DNA of 35,504 nt, taken from Anaerolineae bacterium (GTDB lineage: Bacteria > Chloroflexota > Anaerolineae > Anaerolineales > Villigracilaceae). This document shows, one piece after another, positions 26,042 to 34,100 of this stretch; the stretch's first letter is position 1, and every line of letters starts with the position of its first letter. The notes beneath the pieces are model-generated. The model was given only the letters and a program-made list of their open reading frames with translations. It ran no database searches and was not told the origin of the DNA. Position numbers and translations under genes: made by a program. The stretch spans positions 1 to 35,504 of the forward strand of contig JAFLCF010000022.1 of NCBI GenBank assembly GCA_017303735.1. Direction: 5' to 3'.

Positions 26042-26563
26042 ATGAACACTTCAACCAAAACCAACCTTGTGCTGGATCTGACCATCTTCACCGCTTTTCT
26101 TGCCATCGCCAGCCCCAAACTGACCGGCAACACCATCCACGAATGGTTGGCGGTGGCATTCGGAGCCGCCATTGTTACCCATCTGCTCTTCCACTGGAAG
26201 TGGCTGGTGAACGTGACCACGAAATTCTTCCAGAACTTCTTCAACCAATCACGCCTCAACTATCTAGTGGATCTGCTCTTCTTCTTCGCCATGACCGGCG
26301 CGCTCTTAAGCGGATTGATGATCTCAAAAGATGTAATGTCCTTCCTCGGCATTCAATTGAGCGTCAGCCATAGCTGGGAGAGTCTGCACCGCCTTGCTTC
26401 AGATGCATCCGTTATCTTGCTAGGCATTCACTTTGCTTTGCACTGGAAATGGATCGTCACCAATGTCGGACGTTATGTTGTTAGCCCTGTTGCAAGTTTG
26501 TTCAAAGTTCGCGGACAGAAACCCGTTGTTTCCATGAGCTTACAGACCTCAAAGGAGAAATAA
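26042..26563 (+). CDS. DUF4405-like multi-helix membrane protein, possible haem b binder
   Basis: This 173-residue protein has about four hydrophobic helices. The motif HxxxHWKW occurs twice, THLLFHWKW (His47, His51) and IHFALHWKW (His130, His134), with further His110 and His116. Paired helix histidines suggest haem b ligation as in cytochrome b561-like proteins; DUF4405 members are often annotated this way. The leader of about 68 nt contains a CCCGC/GCGGG hairpin (25999-26018) and an AAAGGAAAA ribosome site. It is followed after 2 bp by a small membrane protein gene. Its role may be transmembrane electron transfer or redox sensing, which is inferred. Confidence 0.75.
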   Translation: MNTSTKTNLVLDLTIFTAFLAIASPKLTGNTIHEWLAVAFGAAIVTHLLFHWKWLVNVTTKFFQNFFNQSRLNYLVDLLFFFAMTGALLSGLMISKDVMSFLGIQLSVSHSWESLHRLASDASVILLGIHFALHWKWIVTNVGRYVVSPVASLFKVRGQKPVVSMSLQTSKEK

Positions 26564-26565
26564 TC

Positions 26566-26889
26566 ATGAAGACCATTTTGCGAATCCTCGTTATTCTGCT
26601 TATTGCAGTCAGCGTTTCCGGCGGAGTCTACGCCTTGGTTGAAAACACCAGCCTTATGTCCAGTGCCGAGGCGGAGCGCGAAGCGCCTCCTCAAATGACC
26701 GATGTAGATGCCCAATCCATGCCGACCCGTCCTGAAGGCGGAGATGACCATCATGCGGCTTCCCTGTCTGGCGGCTTGGGTGAAGTGGGTGCGTTGCTTG
26801 CAAAGATCACGGGAATCACCATCGTCATCCTGCTTGTTCAAAAAGCCCTTGAACTTTTGCGCAAACCGAAGTTGAACCCCACGTTGTAA
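26566..26889 (+). CDS. Small two-helix membrane protein, unknown function
   Basis: This 107-residue protein has an N-terminal hydrophobic helix or signal anchor (about 4-24). A polar middle follows, rich in Glu, Pro and Asp with a DDHH patch near residues 64-67, and then a second hydrophobic helix (about 78-98) with a basic tail. It begins two bases after the DUF4405 stop, preceded by AAAGGAG, so the two are co-translated and probably work together. No family is recognised. The strong terminator at 26895-26930 ends the unit. Confidence 0.75.
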   Translation: MKTILRILVILLIAVSVSGGVYALVENTSLMSSAEAEREAPPQMTDVDAQSMPTRPEGGDDHHAASLSGGLGEVGALLAKITGITIVILLVQKALELLRKPKLNPTL

Positions 26890-26894
26890 TTTTT

Positions 26895-26930
26895 GTAGCA
26901 CAAGCCGATCGGCTTGTGCTACTTTTTCTC
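26895..26930 (+). terminator. Rho-independent terminator after the DUF4405 operon
   Basis: A 12-bp perfect stem (26895-26906 with 26911-26922) around GATC is followed by TTTTTCTC. It isolates the DUF4405 unit from the next promoter, which starts 7 bp later. Confidence 0.92.
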
Positions 26931-26936
26931 AGTAAA

Positions 26937-26981
26937 TTCACAGCCATTTCTTGGCTTGCCCACAGCGCTGGTTTATAGAAT
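26937..26981 (+). promoter_or_regulatory. Phased-box promoter of the small-protein/lipoprotein operon
   Basis: TTCACAG (26937), TTCTTGG (26948) and CCCACAG (26959) are each 11 bp apart, then 10 bp to TAGAAT (26976-26981). Transcription would begin near 26988, 20 bases before the ATG of the 56-aa protein. Confidence 0.72.
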
Positions 26982-27007
26982 GACTACATAAGAAACGGAG
27001 TAATCTC

Positions 27008-27178
27008 ATGACCCTCAAAACCAAACGCAACCTCCCGCTCGTCCTGCTGCTGATCGCCATTCTGCTGTTCATGGCAGTTGGGATGGGCAATCAAGTCATC
27101 ACCTCTTACACCATCACCCCTGCCACCGTGCAAGTTTGGACGGCAAACCTCGCCACCTCACTTATGGCGGCGCAATAA
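27008..27178 (+). CDS. 56-aa single-helix membrane or secreted protein
   Basis: A 57-codon frame begins with ATG, preceded by ACGGAG 7 bases upstream and about 20 bases after the predicted transcription start. The product has a basic start (MTLKTKRN), one strong hydrophobic helix (about residues 9-25: LPLVLLLIAILLFMAVG) and a Thr/Ala/Val-rich tail that could be extracytoplasmic. It lies 18 bp before the lipoprotein gene and under the phased-box promoter. No family is recognised. Being the first gene of a regulated operon with its own ribosome site makes it likely real. Confidence 0.65.
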   Translation: MTLKTKRNLPLVLLLIAILLFMAVGMGNQVITSYTITPATVQVWTANLATSLMAAQ

Positions 27179-27196
27179 ATTTGGAAACCTACAACC

Positions 27197-29032
27197 ATGA
27201 AAAAACTAATCATTCTCTTTTTGACACTTTCCCTCGCGCTCACTGCCTGCGGAACAACAACTGTGGAATCAACCACCTCTGCCACCACGACAGATACCAC
27301 GGCTCAAACCGCGCCAGTCACTGCCTCTGAACCCCTAGTAGTTTCCTACGCTGATGAAGACGAAACCCCTGCCTTGGCAGAGACTGCAGTAAAAATTATT
27401 CTTGCAGGTGACTCCATTACCGTGGAAGGCAGCGGCGCAACCGTCAACGGTTCGACGGTTACCATCACAGCACCTGGCGTTTACAACTTCACCGGCACAC
27501 TAAACAACGGACAGATCGTTGTGGATACCGACCAGGAAGGAACTGTCAACCTCATTTTAGGCGGCGTGAATATCACCAATTCCACCACCTCGCCGATCTT
27601 CATCTCCAGCGCTGACAAGACCATCCTCACCCTGGCTGAGGGTAGCCAAAATGTCGTCACAGACGGCGCGACCTATGTCTTCACCAGCGCCGAAGTGGAC
27701 GAACCCAACGCCGCGATCTTTAGCAAAGATGACCTTGTCATTAACGGCAGCGGTTCGTTAACCGTCAATGCCAATTACAACAATGGCATTGCCAGCAAAG
27801 ATTATCTGCGCATCGTCAGCGGCAACATCACTGTAAACGCCGTCAATGATGGCATCAAAGGCAGGAATTATATCGCCGTAAAAAATGCAACCATCACGGT
27901 CAATGCCGGAGGCGATGGGCTTCAATCGAATAACGACGAAGACGCCACCAAAGGTTATATCTTGATCGAAGGCGGTACATTCAATATCACCTCAGGGCTG
28001 GACGGTATTCAAGCCGAGACTCAACTCACAGTCAATGGCGGTGTGCTCAATCTCGTCACCGGCGGCGGAAATACGATCAACTATGAATCTGAGGAAAGCG
28101 CCAAAGGGTTGAAGGCAGGGGTAAGCGTGACGATTGCAGGCGGCACGATCATCATCGACTCGGCTGATGATGCTGTTCATGCGAACGGAAGTATCGTGAT
28201 CAGTGGCGGCGACTTGCAGATCACCTCTGGCGATGATGGCATCCATGCTGATGTGGCTATCACGGTCAACGATGGGAATGTGAACATCATCAAAGCATAT
28301 GAAGGCATCGAAAGCGTTCTCATCACGATCAATGGTGGCAATATCCACCTCAATACAGAAGATGACGGCATCAATGGCTCAGGCGGTGTGGATGGCTCGT
28401 CTGTTAATGGGCGACCTGGGCAAAACCAGTTCGCAGCGGGTAATGCACAGGTCTTTCTCAACGGCGGCTATTTGGTTGTGAATGCACAGGGCGATGGCTT
28501 GGACTCGAACGGAACGATGGCAATGTCTGGCGGCACGGTCATCGTCAATGGTCCCACCAACAATGGCAACGGCTCGCTGGACTTTGGTACATTTGATATT
28601 ACTGGCGGTTATTTGATCACAGCAGGCAGTTCGGGCATGGCACAATCTCCAAGTACATCGTCCACACAGTATTCGGTGATGTATAACTTCGATACGATGC
28701 AACCTGCGGGTACGCTGGTGCATATTGAGACCGAAAACGGTGAAGAAGTCCTTACCTTTGCTCCGGCGAAAGAGTTTCAATCCGTTGTTGTGTCTTTGCC
28801 TGAACTGGTGAACGGCTCCACTTATCTTGTATTCCTTGGTGGAAGTACAACAGGCACGCCGATCGATGGACTGTATTCAGATGGCTCATATACTTCAGGT
28901 TCGCAGCTTGCCAACTTTACCATCTCCAGTGTAGTGACTACTTTGGGTGCGGCAGGCGGGTTTGGTCCCGGCGGGGGAATGCCTCCAGGCGGTGGTGGAA
29001 TGCCTCCTGGCGGCACACCACCACAACCGTAA
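27197..29032 (+). CDS. Cthe_2159-like carbohydrate-binding beta-helix lipoprotein
   Basis: This 611-residue protein has a lipoprotein signal: hydrophobic 4-17 and lipobox LTAC with Cys18. A Ser/Thr/Ala-rich linker follows, then about 450 residues of short repeats such as DGIKGRNYIAVKNATITVNAG and GSIVISGGDLQITSG, with D-G-I/L turns typical of a right-handed parallel beta-helix. Cthe_2159 of Clostridium thermocellum is a calcium-dependent polygalacturonate/cellulose-binding protein of this sort. The C-terminus is a Gly/Pro/Met tail (PGGGMPPGGGG...). Expected location is the outer face of the membrane. No strong ribosome site is seen; coupling to the 56-aa ORF is plausible. Confidence 0.85.
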   Translation: MKKLIILFLTLSLALTACGTTTVESTTSATTTDTTAQTAPVTASEPLVVSYADEDETPALAETAVKIILAGDSITVEGSGATVNGSTVTITAPGVYNFTGTLNNGQIVVDTDQEGTVNLILGGVNITNSTTSPIFISSADKTILTLAEGSQNVVTDGATYVFTSAEVDEPNAAIFSKDDLVINGSGSLTVNANYNNGIASKDYLRIVSGNITVNAVNDGIKGRNYIAVKNATITVNAGGDGLQSNNDEDATKGYILIEGGTFNITSGLDGIQAETQLTVNGGVLNLVTGGGNTINYESEESAKGLKAGVSVTIAGGTIIIDSADDAVHANGSIVISGGDLQITSGDDGIHADVAITVNDGNVNIIKAYEGIESVLITINGGNIHLNTEDDGINGSGGVDGSSVNGRPGQNQFAAGNAQVFLNGGYLVVNAQGDGLDSNGTMAMSGGTVIVNGPTNNGNGSLDFGTFDITGGYLITAGSSGMAQSPSTSSTQYSVMYNFDTMQPAGTLVHIETENGEEVLTFAPAKEFQSVVVSLPELVNGSTYLVFLGGSTTGTPIDGLYSDGSYTSGSQLANFTISSVVTTLGAAGGFGPGGGMPPGGGGMPPGGTPPQP

Positions 29033-29040
29033 TTTTCCTC

Positions 29041-29074
29041 ATAGAACAAGTCTACCGACTTGTTCTATTTTTTT
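29041..29074 (+). terminator. Terminator overlapping the next promoter's first box
   Basis: A 12-bp perfect stem (29041-29052 with 29057-29068) and TACC loop are followed by a T7 run. The last two T of the run are the first bases of the TTCACAG box at 29073. Confidence 0.9.
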
Positions 29075-29128
29075 CACAGCAACTTCACAGGCTTTTCTTG
29101 GGTTTCCCACAGGCTCTTTTTTTAGAAT
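29073..29128 (+). promoter_or_regulatory. Phased-box promoter of the VTC/DUF4956 operon
   Basis: TTCACAG (29073), TTCACAG (29084), TTCTTGG (29095) and CCCACAG (29106) are each exactly 11 bp apart, followed after 10 bp by TAGAAT (29123-29128). The start codon is at 29135, about where transcription should begin. Confidence 0.75.
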
Positions 29129-29134
29129 GTAATC

Positions 29135-29905
29135 ATGTCGAACAAACTCAGTCATACCATCCGGCGTTTCAATCGTTTCGAATTGAAATACCTGCTCACT
29201 CTTAAGCAGGCAGAGATTTTCAAGAAAGCCTTGCGTGCCTATCTGCTCGCTGATGAACATGGCAATGGACGTTACGAACTCGCCAGCCTGTATTATGACT
29301 CGCCAGACTTTCGCTGCTATTGGGAAAAAGTGGATGGCGTGCGCTTCAGACGAAAACTTCGCATTCGCCGCTACGAAACGCCGGGTACCCCGCTGACAAC
29401 GGACACGCCCGTTTTCGTGGAGATCAAACAGCGTGTAGATCGAGTGACTCAGAAGCGCAGAGTCATCCTTCCGTATGGAGAGGCGTTGCGGCTGTGTAAT
29501 CGGCGTCAGTACCCCGAACAGGTTGCGGCAGAGGACGAAGCGGTAGTGGATGAGATTTATGCTTATCTCTGGCAGTACAACCTGCGCCCGGTCAGCATTG
29601 TGCGCTATGAGCGTCAGGCATTCATCGGCACCGAGTACGACCTCGGTTTACGTGTCACCTTTGATACCTCGCTTAATTATCAAGTTCATCAACTGCGCCT
29701 GGAAGAAGAAGTCTCGAGCCTGCCTATGGTCTCACCGGATCGTACCGTGATGGAGATCAAGGTTAACGAGCGCATTCCCTACTGGCTGACGGAGATGATC
29801 GCGGCACACGACCTGAGGATGATCCGCATCAGTAAATATTGCCGCAGTATCGAACTGGCGAACGGATACGCCGATACCTTTTCACGATTTGCACTTGTTG
29901 CATAA
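29135..29905 (+). CDS. VTC-domain protein (polyphosphate-polymerase-like)
   Basis: This 256-residue protein of the triphosphate-tunnel (CYTH/VTC) fold has the basic and acidic tunnel strands FNRFELKYLL (7-24 region), ASLYYDS, FRRKLRIRRY, FVEIKQRVD, KRR, and a final VMEIKVNERIP strand. VTC4 of yeast makes polyphosphate from ATP; bacterial single-domain homologues are often annotated as polyphosphate polymerase. No ribosome site precedes the ATG, which falls about 7 bases after the -10, so the mRNA is probably leaderless. It is followed by DUF4956 in the same transcript, a common pairing. Confidence 0.88.
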   Translation: MSNKLSHTIRRFNRFELKYLLTLKQAEIFKKALRAYLLADEHGNGRYELASLYYDSPDFRCYWEKVDGVRFRRKLRIRRYETPGTPLTTDTPVFVEIKQRVDRVTQKRRVILPYGEALRLCNRRQYPEQVAAEDEAVVDEIYAYLWQYNLRPVSIVRYERQAFIGTEYDLGLRVTFDTSLNYQVHQLRLEEEVSSLPMVSPDRTVMEIKVNERIPYWLTEMIAAHDLRMIRISKYCRSIELANGYADTFSRFALVA

Positions 29906-29920
29906 AAAATGGAGAACATC

Positions 29921-30601
29921 ATGGATATTTTCAACCTTCAAGACCTCACCGCAGAATTCTCGGTGCTCGATATTGCCATTGTCATGACGCTTAGCTTTGT
30001 CTTGAGCGTTTTCATCGGCTGGGTGTACAAGATTACGCATCGCGGCACTTCGTATACCCAGAGTTTTGTTTTCACGCTTGTCATCAACGGTATGGTGGTG
30101 GCATTGATCATGATGATCGTCGGTTCAAATATTGCGCGGGCGTTCTCAATGGTGGGGGCGTTGTCCATCATTCGCTTTCGGAATGCGGTTAAAGAAACCC
30201 GCGACGTGGGTTTTATTTTCTTCGTCATGGCAATCGGCATGGCGATCGGAACAAAATTCTATTTATTGGCGATTACTGGTGCAGTGGTCATTAGCTTGAT
30301 GATCATTGTCATGATGCGTTTGGATTGGTTTGCGCGTGAAATGGCGAGTCAGACCCTGCGTATTCAAGTCCCGAGCAGTATGCCGTTCGACACCCTCTTC
30401 GACAAGCCTTTTGTTAAATATGCTCATACCTCTGAGTTGATCAGCGTCGATACCATTCAAAGTGGAGCCATGACCGAGTTGACCTACAGCATTGGTTTGA
30501 GAAAATCTAGCCATGTGAATGACTTCCTCTCTGAATTGCGCAGTCTGAACGGCGGTAATAAGATCACACTCATCGCCGGATACAACAGCACCGATCTCTA
30601 A
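29921..30601 (+). CDS. DUF4956 membrane protein
   Basis: The protein has 226 residues from the ATG at 29921, chosen over the ATG at 29909 because GGAG lies 6 bases before it. It has about four hydrophobic helices in the first 130 residues, with a conserved-looking SMVGALSIIRFRNAVKETRD turn between them, then a soluble domain of about 90 residues. DUF4956 proteins typically sit beside VTC-domain proteins. A role as the membrane partner or channel of polyphosphate synthesis is a common guess but unproven. The upstream VTC stop is 15 bases away. Confidence 0.88.
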   Translation: MDIFNLQDLTAEFSVLDIAIVMTLSFVLSVFIGWVYKITHRGTSYTQSFVFTLVINGMVVALIMMIVGSNIARAFSMVGALSIIRFRNAVKETRDVGFIFFVMAIGMAIGTKFYLLAITGAVVISLMIIVMMRLDWFAREMASQTLRIQVPSSMPFDTLFDKPFVKYAHTSELISVDTIQSGAMTELTYSIGLRKSSHVNDFLSELRSLNGGNKITLIAGYNSTDL

Positions 30602-30836
30602 CTCTCTAGGGGAGGCGTAGTTGCGGTTCCTGGCTTACCCAACAGGAAATGTAATTTCACATCCCCTTCTAATTGGCAAAGCCTTTGGGCAGGATATCCA
30701 GTACACTTTTCGCGTTTGATAACCCATCCCTGGTTGTAGACACTATCAAAAAGCCGAAGACAGTAATGCAATCATCGTACAGACGTTGGCGAATTGATAA
30801 TCCGCGTCAACGGAGTAAGTACTTATAGCACTCAAC

Positions 30837-30876
30837 AATCAAAAACAGGTGGAAGGTAACTCTGCCTGTTTTGATT
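30837..30876. terminator. Possible shared terminator between DUF4956 and comM
   Basis: A 12-bp stem with one bulged A (30837-30849 with 30865-30876) and a 15-base loop has A/T-rich stem ends that supply TTTT on either strand. It sits between convergent genes. The rest of 30602-30891 shows nothing convincing. Confidence 0.45.
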
Positions 30877-30891
30877 AACTAGTTGAATTTA

Positions 30892-32415
30892 TCATCCCAT
30901 CATTATCTTCGGACGATATTGCAGCGCCTCCGCCAGATGCGTGGATTGGATCTCTTCGCTGCCAGCCAGATCTGCGATGGTGCGGGATAGTTTGAGGATA
31001 CGGTGATAGGCGCGTGCTGATAGGTTGAGTTGACTCATCGCCGCTCGCATCAAGCTCTGACCATCGGGTTGGAGTTGGCAAAATTGCCTGACCTCGCCGA
31101 TGCGCATATCTGCGTTGCAGACAATATCCGTGGAATTGGCGAAGCGGTGATTTTGTATATCTCTGGCAGTTTGCACGCGCTTGCGGATGGTTTCGCTGGT
31201 TTCACCGAGTTTATTTCCGCTGAGCTTTTCGTAATCGACTCGCGGAACTTCGATGTGGATGTCGATGCGGTCGAGCAATGGACCGGAAATGCGCTTTTGA
31301 TATTTGGTGACGACGGCGGGGGCGCAGGTGCAGGGTTTTTGAGAATCTCCATGATAGCCGCAAGGGCAGGGATTCATGGCGGCGATCAGTTGAAAGTTTG
31401 CAGAAAACGTTAATGAGCCTTTGGCGCGGCTGATGGTGACGACTTTATCTTCCATCGGTTGGCGCATTACTTCGAGGACGCGAGTGCCGAATTCGGGGAA
31501 TTCGTCGAGGAATAAAACGCCTCTGTGTGCTAATGAAATTTCGCCGGGTTTGGGGATGTTGCCTCCGCCGACGAGACCGGCATGAGAGATGGTGTGATGT
31601 GGTGAACGAAACGGACGATGTTTAATTAATGGAGTCCCTGCAGGGAGTTGATCTGCTACGGAATAAATTCTTGTAACATCGAGAGACTCTTCGATGGACA
31701 TTTCGGGTAAGATGCCGGGCATGGCACGAGCCAATAGTGTTTTGCCCGCACCGGGCGAGCCGACGAGAAGACAGTTATGCCCACCTGCGGCAGCGACTTC
31801 GAGCGCGCGTTTGACGTGTTCCTGTCCTTTAATTTCGGCGAAGTCTGTGGGGGTGAAGAGCGGCTCGACGGAGTCGCTGGAGGGTTGATAAGGCTGAATG
31901 AGATGCCGACCAGACAAATGGTCGTAGAGATGCGCAAGCGATTTAACCGGGAAAACTTCCAGGTCGGGAATCAAAGCCGCTTCACCGGCATCCACTTCGG
32001 GGACGAACATCCGCTTGAATCCATTGGCGCGGGCGGCGGCTGCCATGGGCAAAACTCCGCGCGTGTGACGGACGACTCCATCGAGGGAGAGTTCGCCGAC
32101 GAACATCGCGCCTTCGATAGTTTCTTGCGGAAGAAACCCGGCGAGGATGACGACACCCAATGCGATAGGTAGATCGTAGGCAGGACCTTCTTTGCGAATG
32201 GCGGCGGGGGATAAGTTGACGACGATGCGGTGACGTGGAAAATTGAGCCCGGCATTTTTGACGGCGGTTTGCACGCGTTCACGGCTTTCTTGAACGGCGG
32301 CATCGGGCAAGCCAACAATGACGACGGCGGGGAGACCGTTGGTGTAATCTACTTCCACTTCGACGATGACACCTTCAAGACCCACTACGGCGCATGAATA
32401 TACTCGGGAGAGCAT
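30892..32415 (-). CDS. comM: YifB/ComM-family Mg-chelatase-like AAA+ ATPase
   Basis: This 507-residue protein has an N-terminal Lon-protease-like ChlI domain (about 1-170), then an AAA+ core with Walker A GSPGAGKT at 219-226 and Walker B GVLFLDEFPEF. A cysteine cluster, CPCGYHGDSQKPCTC, is typical of the family, and a C-terminal helical domain follows. In naturally competent bacteria ComM is a hexameric helicase promoting branch migration during transformation. The ATG is 4 bp after the stop of the PAS kinase with no clear ribosome site, implying coupling. A decayed copy of 192 bp of it lies at 23230-23421. Confidence 0.95.
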   Translation of the reverse strand: MLSRVYSCAVVGLEGVIVEVEVDYTNGLPAVVIVGLPDAAVQESRERVQTAVKNAGLNFPRHRIVVNLSPAAIRKEGPAYDLPIALGVVILAGFLPQETIEGAMFVGELSLDGVVRHTRGVLPMAAAARANGFKRMFVPEVDAGEAALIPDLEVFPVKSLAHLYDHLSGRHLIQPYQPSSDSVEPLFTPTDFAEIKGQEHVKRALEVAAAGGHNCLLVGSPGAGKTLLARAMPGILPEMSIEESLDVTRIYSVADQLPAGTPLIKHRPFRSPHHTISHAGLVGGGNIPKPGEISLAHRGVLFLDEFPEFGTRVLEVMRQPMEDKVVTISRAKGSLTFSANFQLIAAMNPCPCGYHGDSQKPCTCAPAVVTKYQKRISGPLLDRIDIHIEVPRVDYEKLSGNKLGETSETIRKRVQTARDIQNHRFANSTDIVCNADMRIGEVRQFCQLQPDGQSLMRAAMSQLNLSARAYHRILKLSRTIADLAGSEEIQSTHLAEALQYRPKIMMG

Positions 32416-32419
32416 GTGG

Positions 32420-34093
32420 CTATTTTAGCACAGGCTGTGCCGTCTCTTTCGCAAGCTGTTCTCGTTTGTCGGGGAGTGTAAAGCAGAAGGTGGAGCCTTT
32501 GCCCAGCCCTTCTGATTCGACCCAAATTTTGCCGCCGTGTATTTCGATGATGCGTTTGACGAGCGCCAGCCCAATGCCGGTGCCTTCGCCATGTGCGCTG
32601 AGTTTTTCGAACAGCCCGAATATTCTTGTGTGGAATTTCGGCTCGATGCCAATGCCATTATCTTTTACGTAGAGGATGGGTTCGGTTCCGTTTTCTCGTT
32701 TGCCAATTTCAATAAGCGGAGTGGGCTGGTCGCCCATGTAATTGGCGGCATTATCGATCAGGTTTTCCAGCACTTCGCGCAGGCGGTTGCGGTCTGCGTA
32801 GACGATGGGCAGGTCTGGCGAAACAGTGACTGTAATATTGTGCGCGCGGATTTGTCCATCCACTGTTTCCAGGGCGTCTTGGATCAGTTTGTAAAGGTCA
32901 ACTTGCTCGGGCGGGTTGACGATGCGCCCGATCTTCGCGAGTTCAATTAATTCGGAGAGCAGGGTTCCCATTTTTTCAGCCGCTTCCGCGATGCGCTGCA
33001 TGTCTTTTTGCGCCTGCTTCTGCCTGCCCTCTTTCAGGTCGTTTCTCAACATTCCAAGAAAGCCTTTGATCGTTACGAGCGGACTTTTCAGGTCATGGGA
33101 GACGGTATAGGTAAAACGTTCGAGTTCAGCGTTCTTTTGTTCGAGTTCTCCGATCAATGTTTTCTGAGCGGATTCGGCAAGTTTGCGTTCGGTAATATCC
33201 TGGTAAATGCCGATGGACATAAGCTTGCCGCTTTGCTCCTCAAAGCTCTTGACGGATGTATCGGCGATCCAACGTTTCTGACCATGGCGCGTGCGGATAT
33301 GGAAATCGCATTCCCACAAGACAGAATGATCCGCGTTCGTGAGAAGATCCGCCTCTTCAAAGGTCAGGTTGGCAAGGCGTCCACGCGGAATGGACTCCAA
33401 CCTTAAGGAATCCCAAATAGCGGCGGTCATTTCCTCGTGGGAGTACCCGGTCAGTGAGGAAATACCTTCGCCAATGAAATCGTATTTCCAGCCTTCATCA
33501 TGGCTGATAACATACGGTACCGCACCAGCCGCATTGATGGCTTGGCGGTATATATCCTCCAATTTTTTCAGGGCAAGTTCGGCATTTTTTCGTTCGGTCA
33601 CATTGGTCAAGATTCCCACCCGATAGAGAGGCTGGTTGTGCTCATCTTTGACCAACACCGATTCGTCATGAAACCAGGAAATGACATTGTTGTTGGAAAG
33701 GATACGGTACTCGGTATCTAACGGACGTCCCATCAGGTCGGCGTGTTCACTCTCCGCCATCACGCGATTCTGGTCTTCCGGGTGGATTATTTTTACCCAC
33801 AAAAGGGGGTCTTTGAGAAATTCTTCGCTGGTATGACCCACGATCTTTTCTATCTGTGGGCTGGAATAGATCAATAAATTTAACGGCTCGTTGCCTACAC
33901 CGTTAACGTAGGTAACGGGGGGAATGTTTTCCAGAATGAGACGGTAAAGCTGTTCGCTCTTCTGCAGGCTGGATATGGTACTTTGGCTTTCGTCTAACCT
34001 GGACTCCAATTCCGACAAACGCTGACGGAGACGCTCAACCTCCTCGCGGAGTTGTTCATTGGAGTTGGTTGGTGTTTCCTCTCTTTGAGTCAT
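32420..34093 (-). CDS. Soluble PAS-PAS sensor histidine kinase
   Basis: The protein has about 557 residues from the ATG at 34093; an in-frame TTG at 34123 is possible but would overlap the small ORF. It has an N-terminal coiled coil (about 12-50), two PAS/PAC domains (about 50-170 and 185-310) each ending in the ...TERK linker, and a HisKA motif FTYTVSHDLKSPL with His333. The HATPase domain has DNGIGIEPKFHTRIF and GTGIGLALVKRI. No membrane helix is present, so it senses a cytosolic signal. No response regulator is adjacent; comM follows 4 bp later. Confidence 0.93.
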   Translation of the reverse strand: MTQREETPTNSNEQLREEVERLRQRLSELESRLDESQSTISSLQKSEQLYRLILENIPPVTYVNGVGNEPLNLLIYSSPQIEKIVGHTSEEFLKDPLLWVKIIHPEDQNRVMAESEHADLMGRPLDTEYRILSNNNVISWFHDESVLVKDEHNQPLYRVGILTNVTERKNAELALKKLEDIYRQAINAAGAVPYVISHDEGWKYDFIGEGISSLTGYSHEEMTAAIWDSLRLESIPRGRLANLTFEEADLLTNADHSVLWECDFHIRTRHGQKRWIADTSVKSFEEQSGKLMSIGIYQDITERKLAESAQKTLIGELEQKNAELERFTYTVSHDLKSPLVTIKGFLGMLRNDLKEGRQKQAQKDMQRIAEAAEKMGTLLSELIELAKIGRIVNPPEQVDLYKLIQDALETVDGQIRAHNITVTVSPDLPIVYADRNRLREVLENLIDNAANYMGDQPTPLIEIGKRENGTEPILYVKDNGIGIEPKFHTRIFGLFEKLSAHGEGTGIGLALVKRIIEIHGGKIWVESEGLGKGSTFCFTLPDKREQLAKETAQPVLK

Positions 34094-34100
34094 GACAGGG

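Noticed and set aside
30621..30719. 32-codon frame with TTG start behind a GGGGAGG site, after DUF4956
   Set aside because: Good ribosome site but very short, unusual start and no recognisable sequence; not enough to call a gene.
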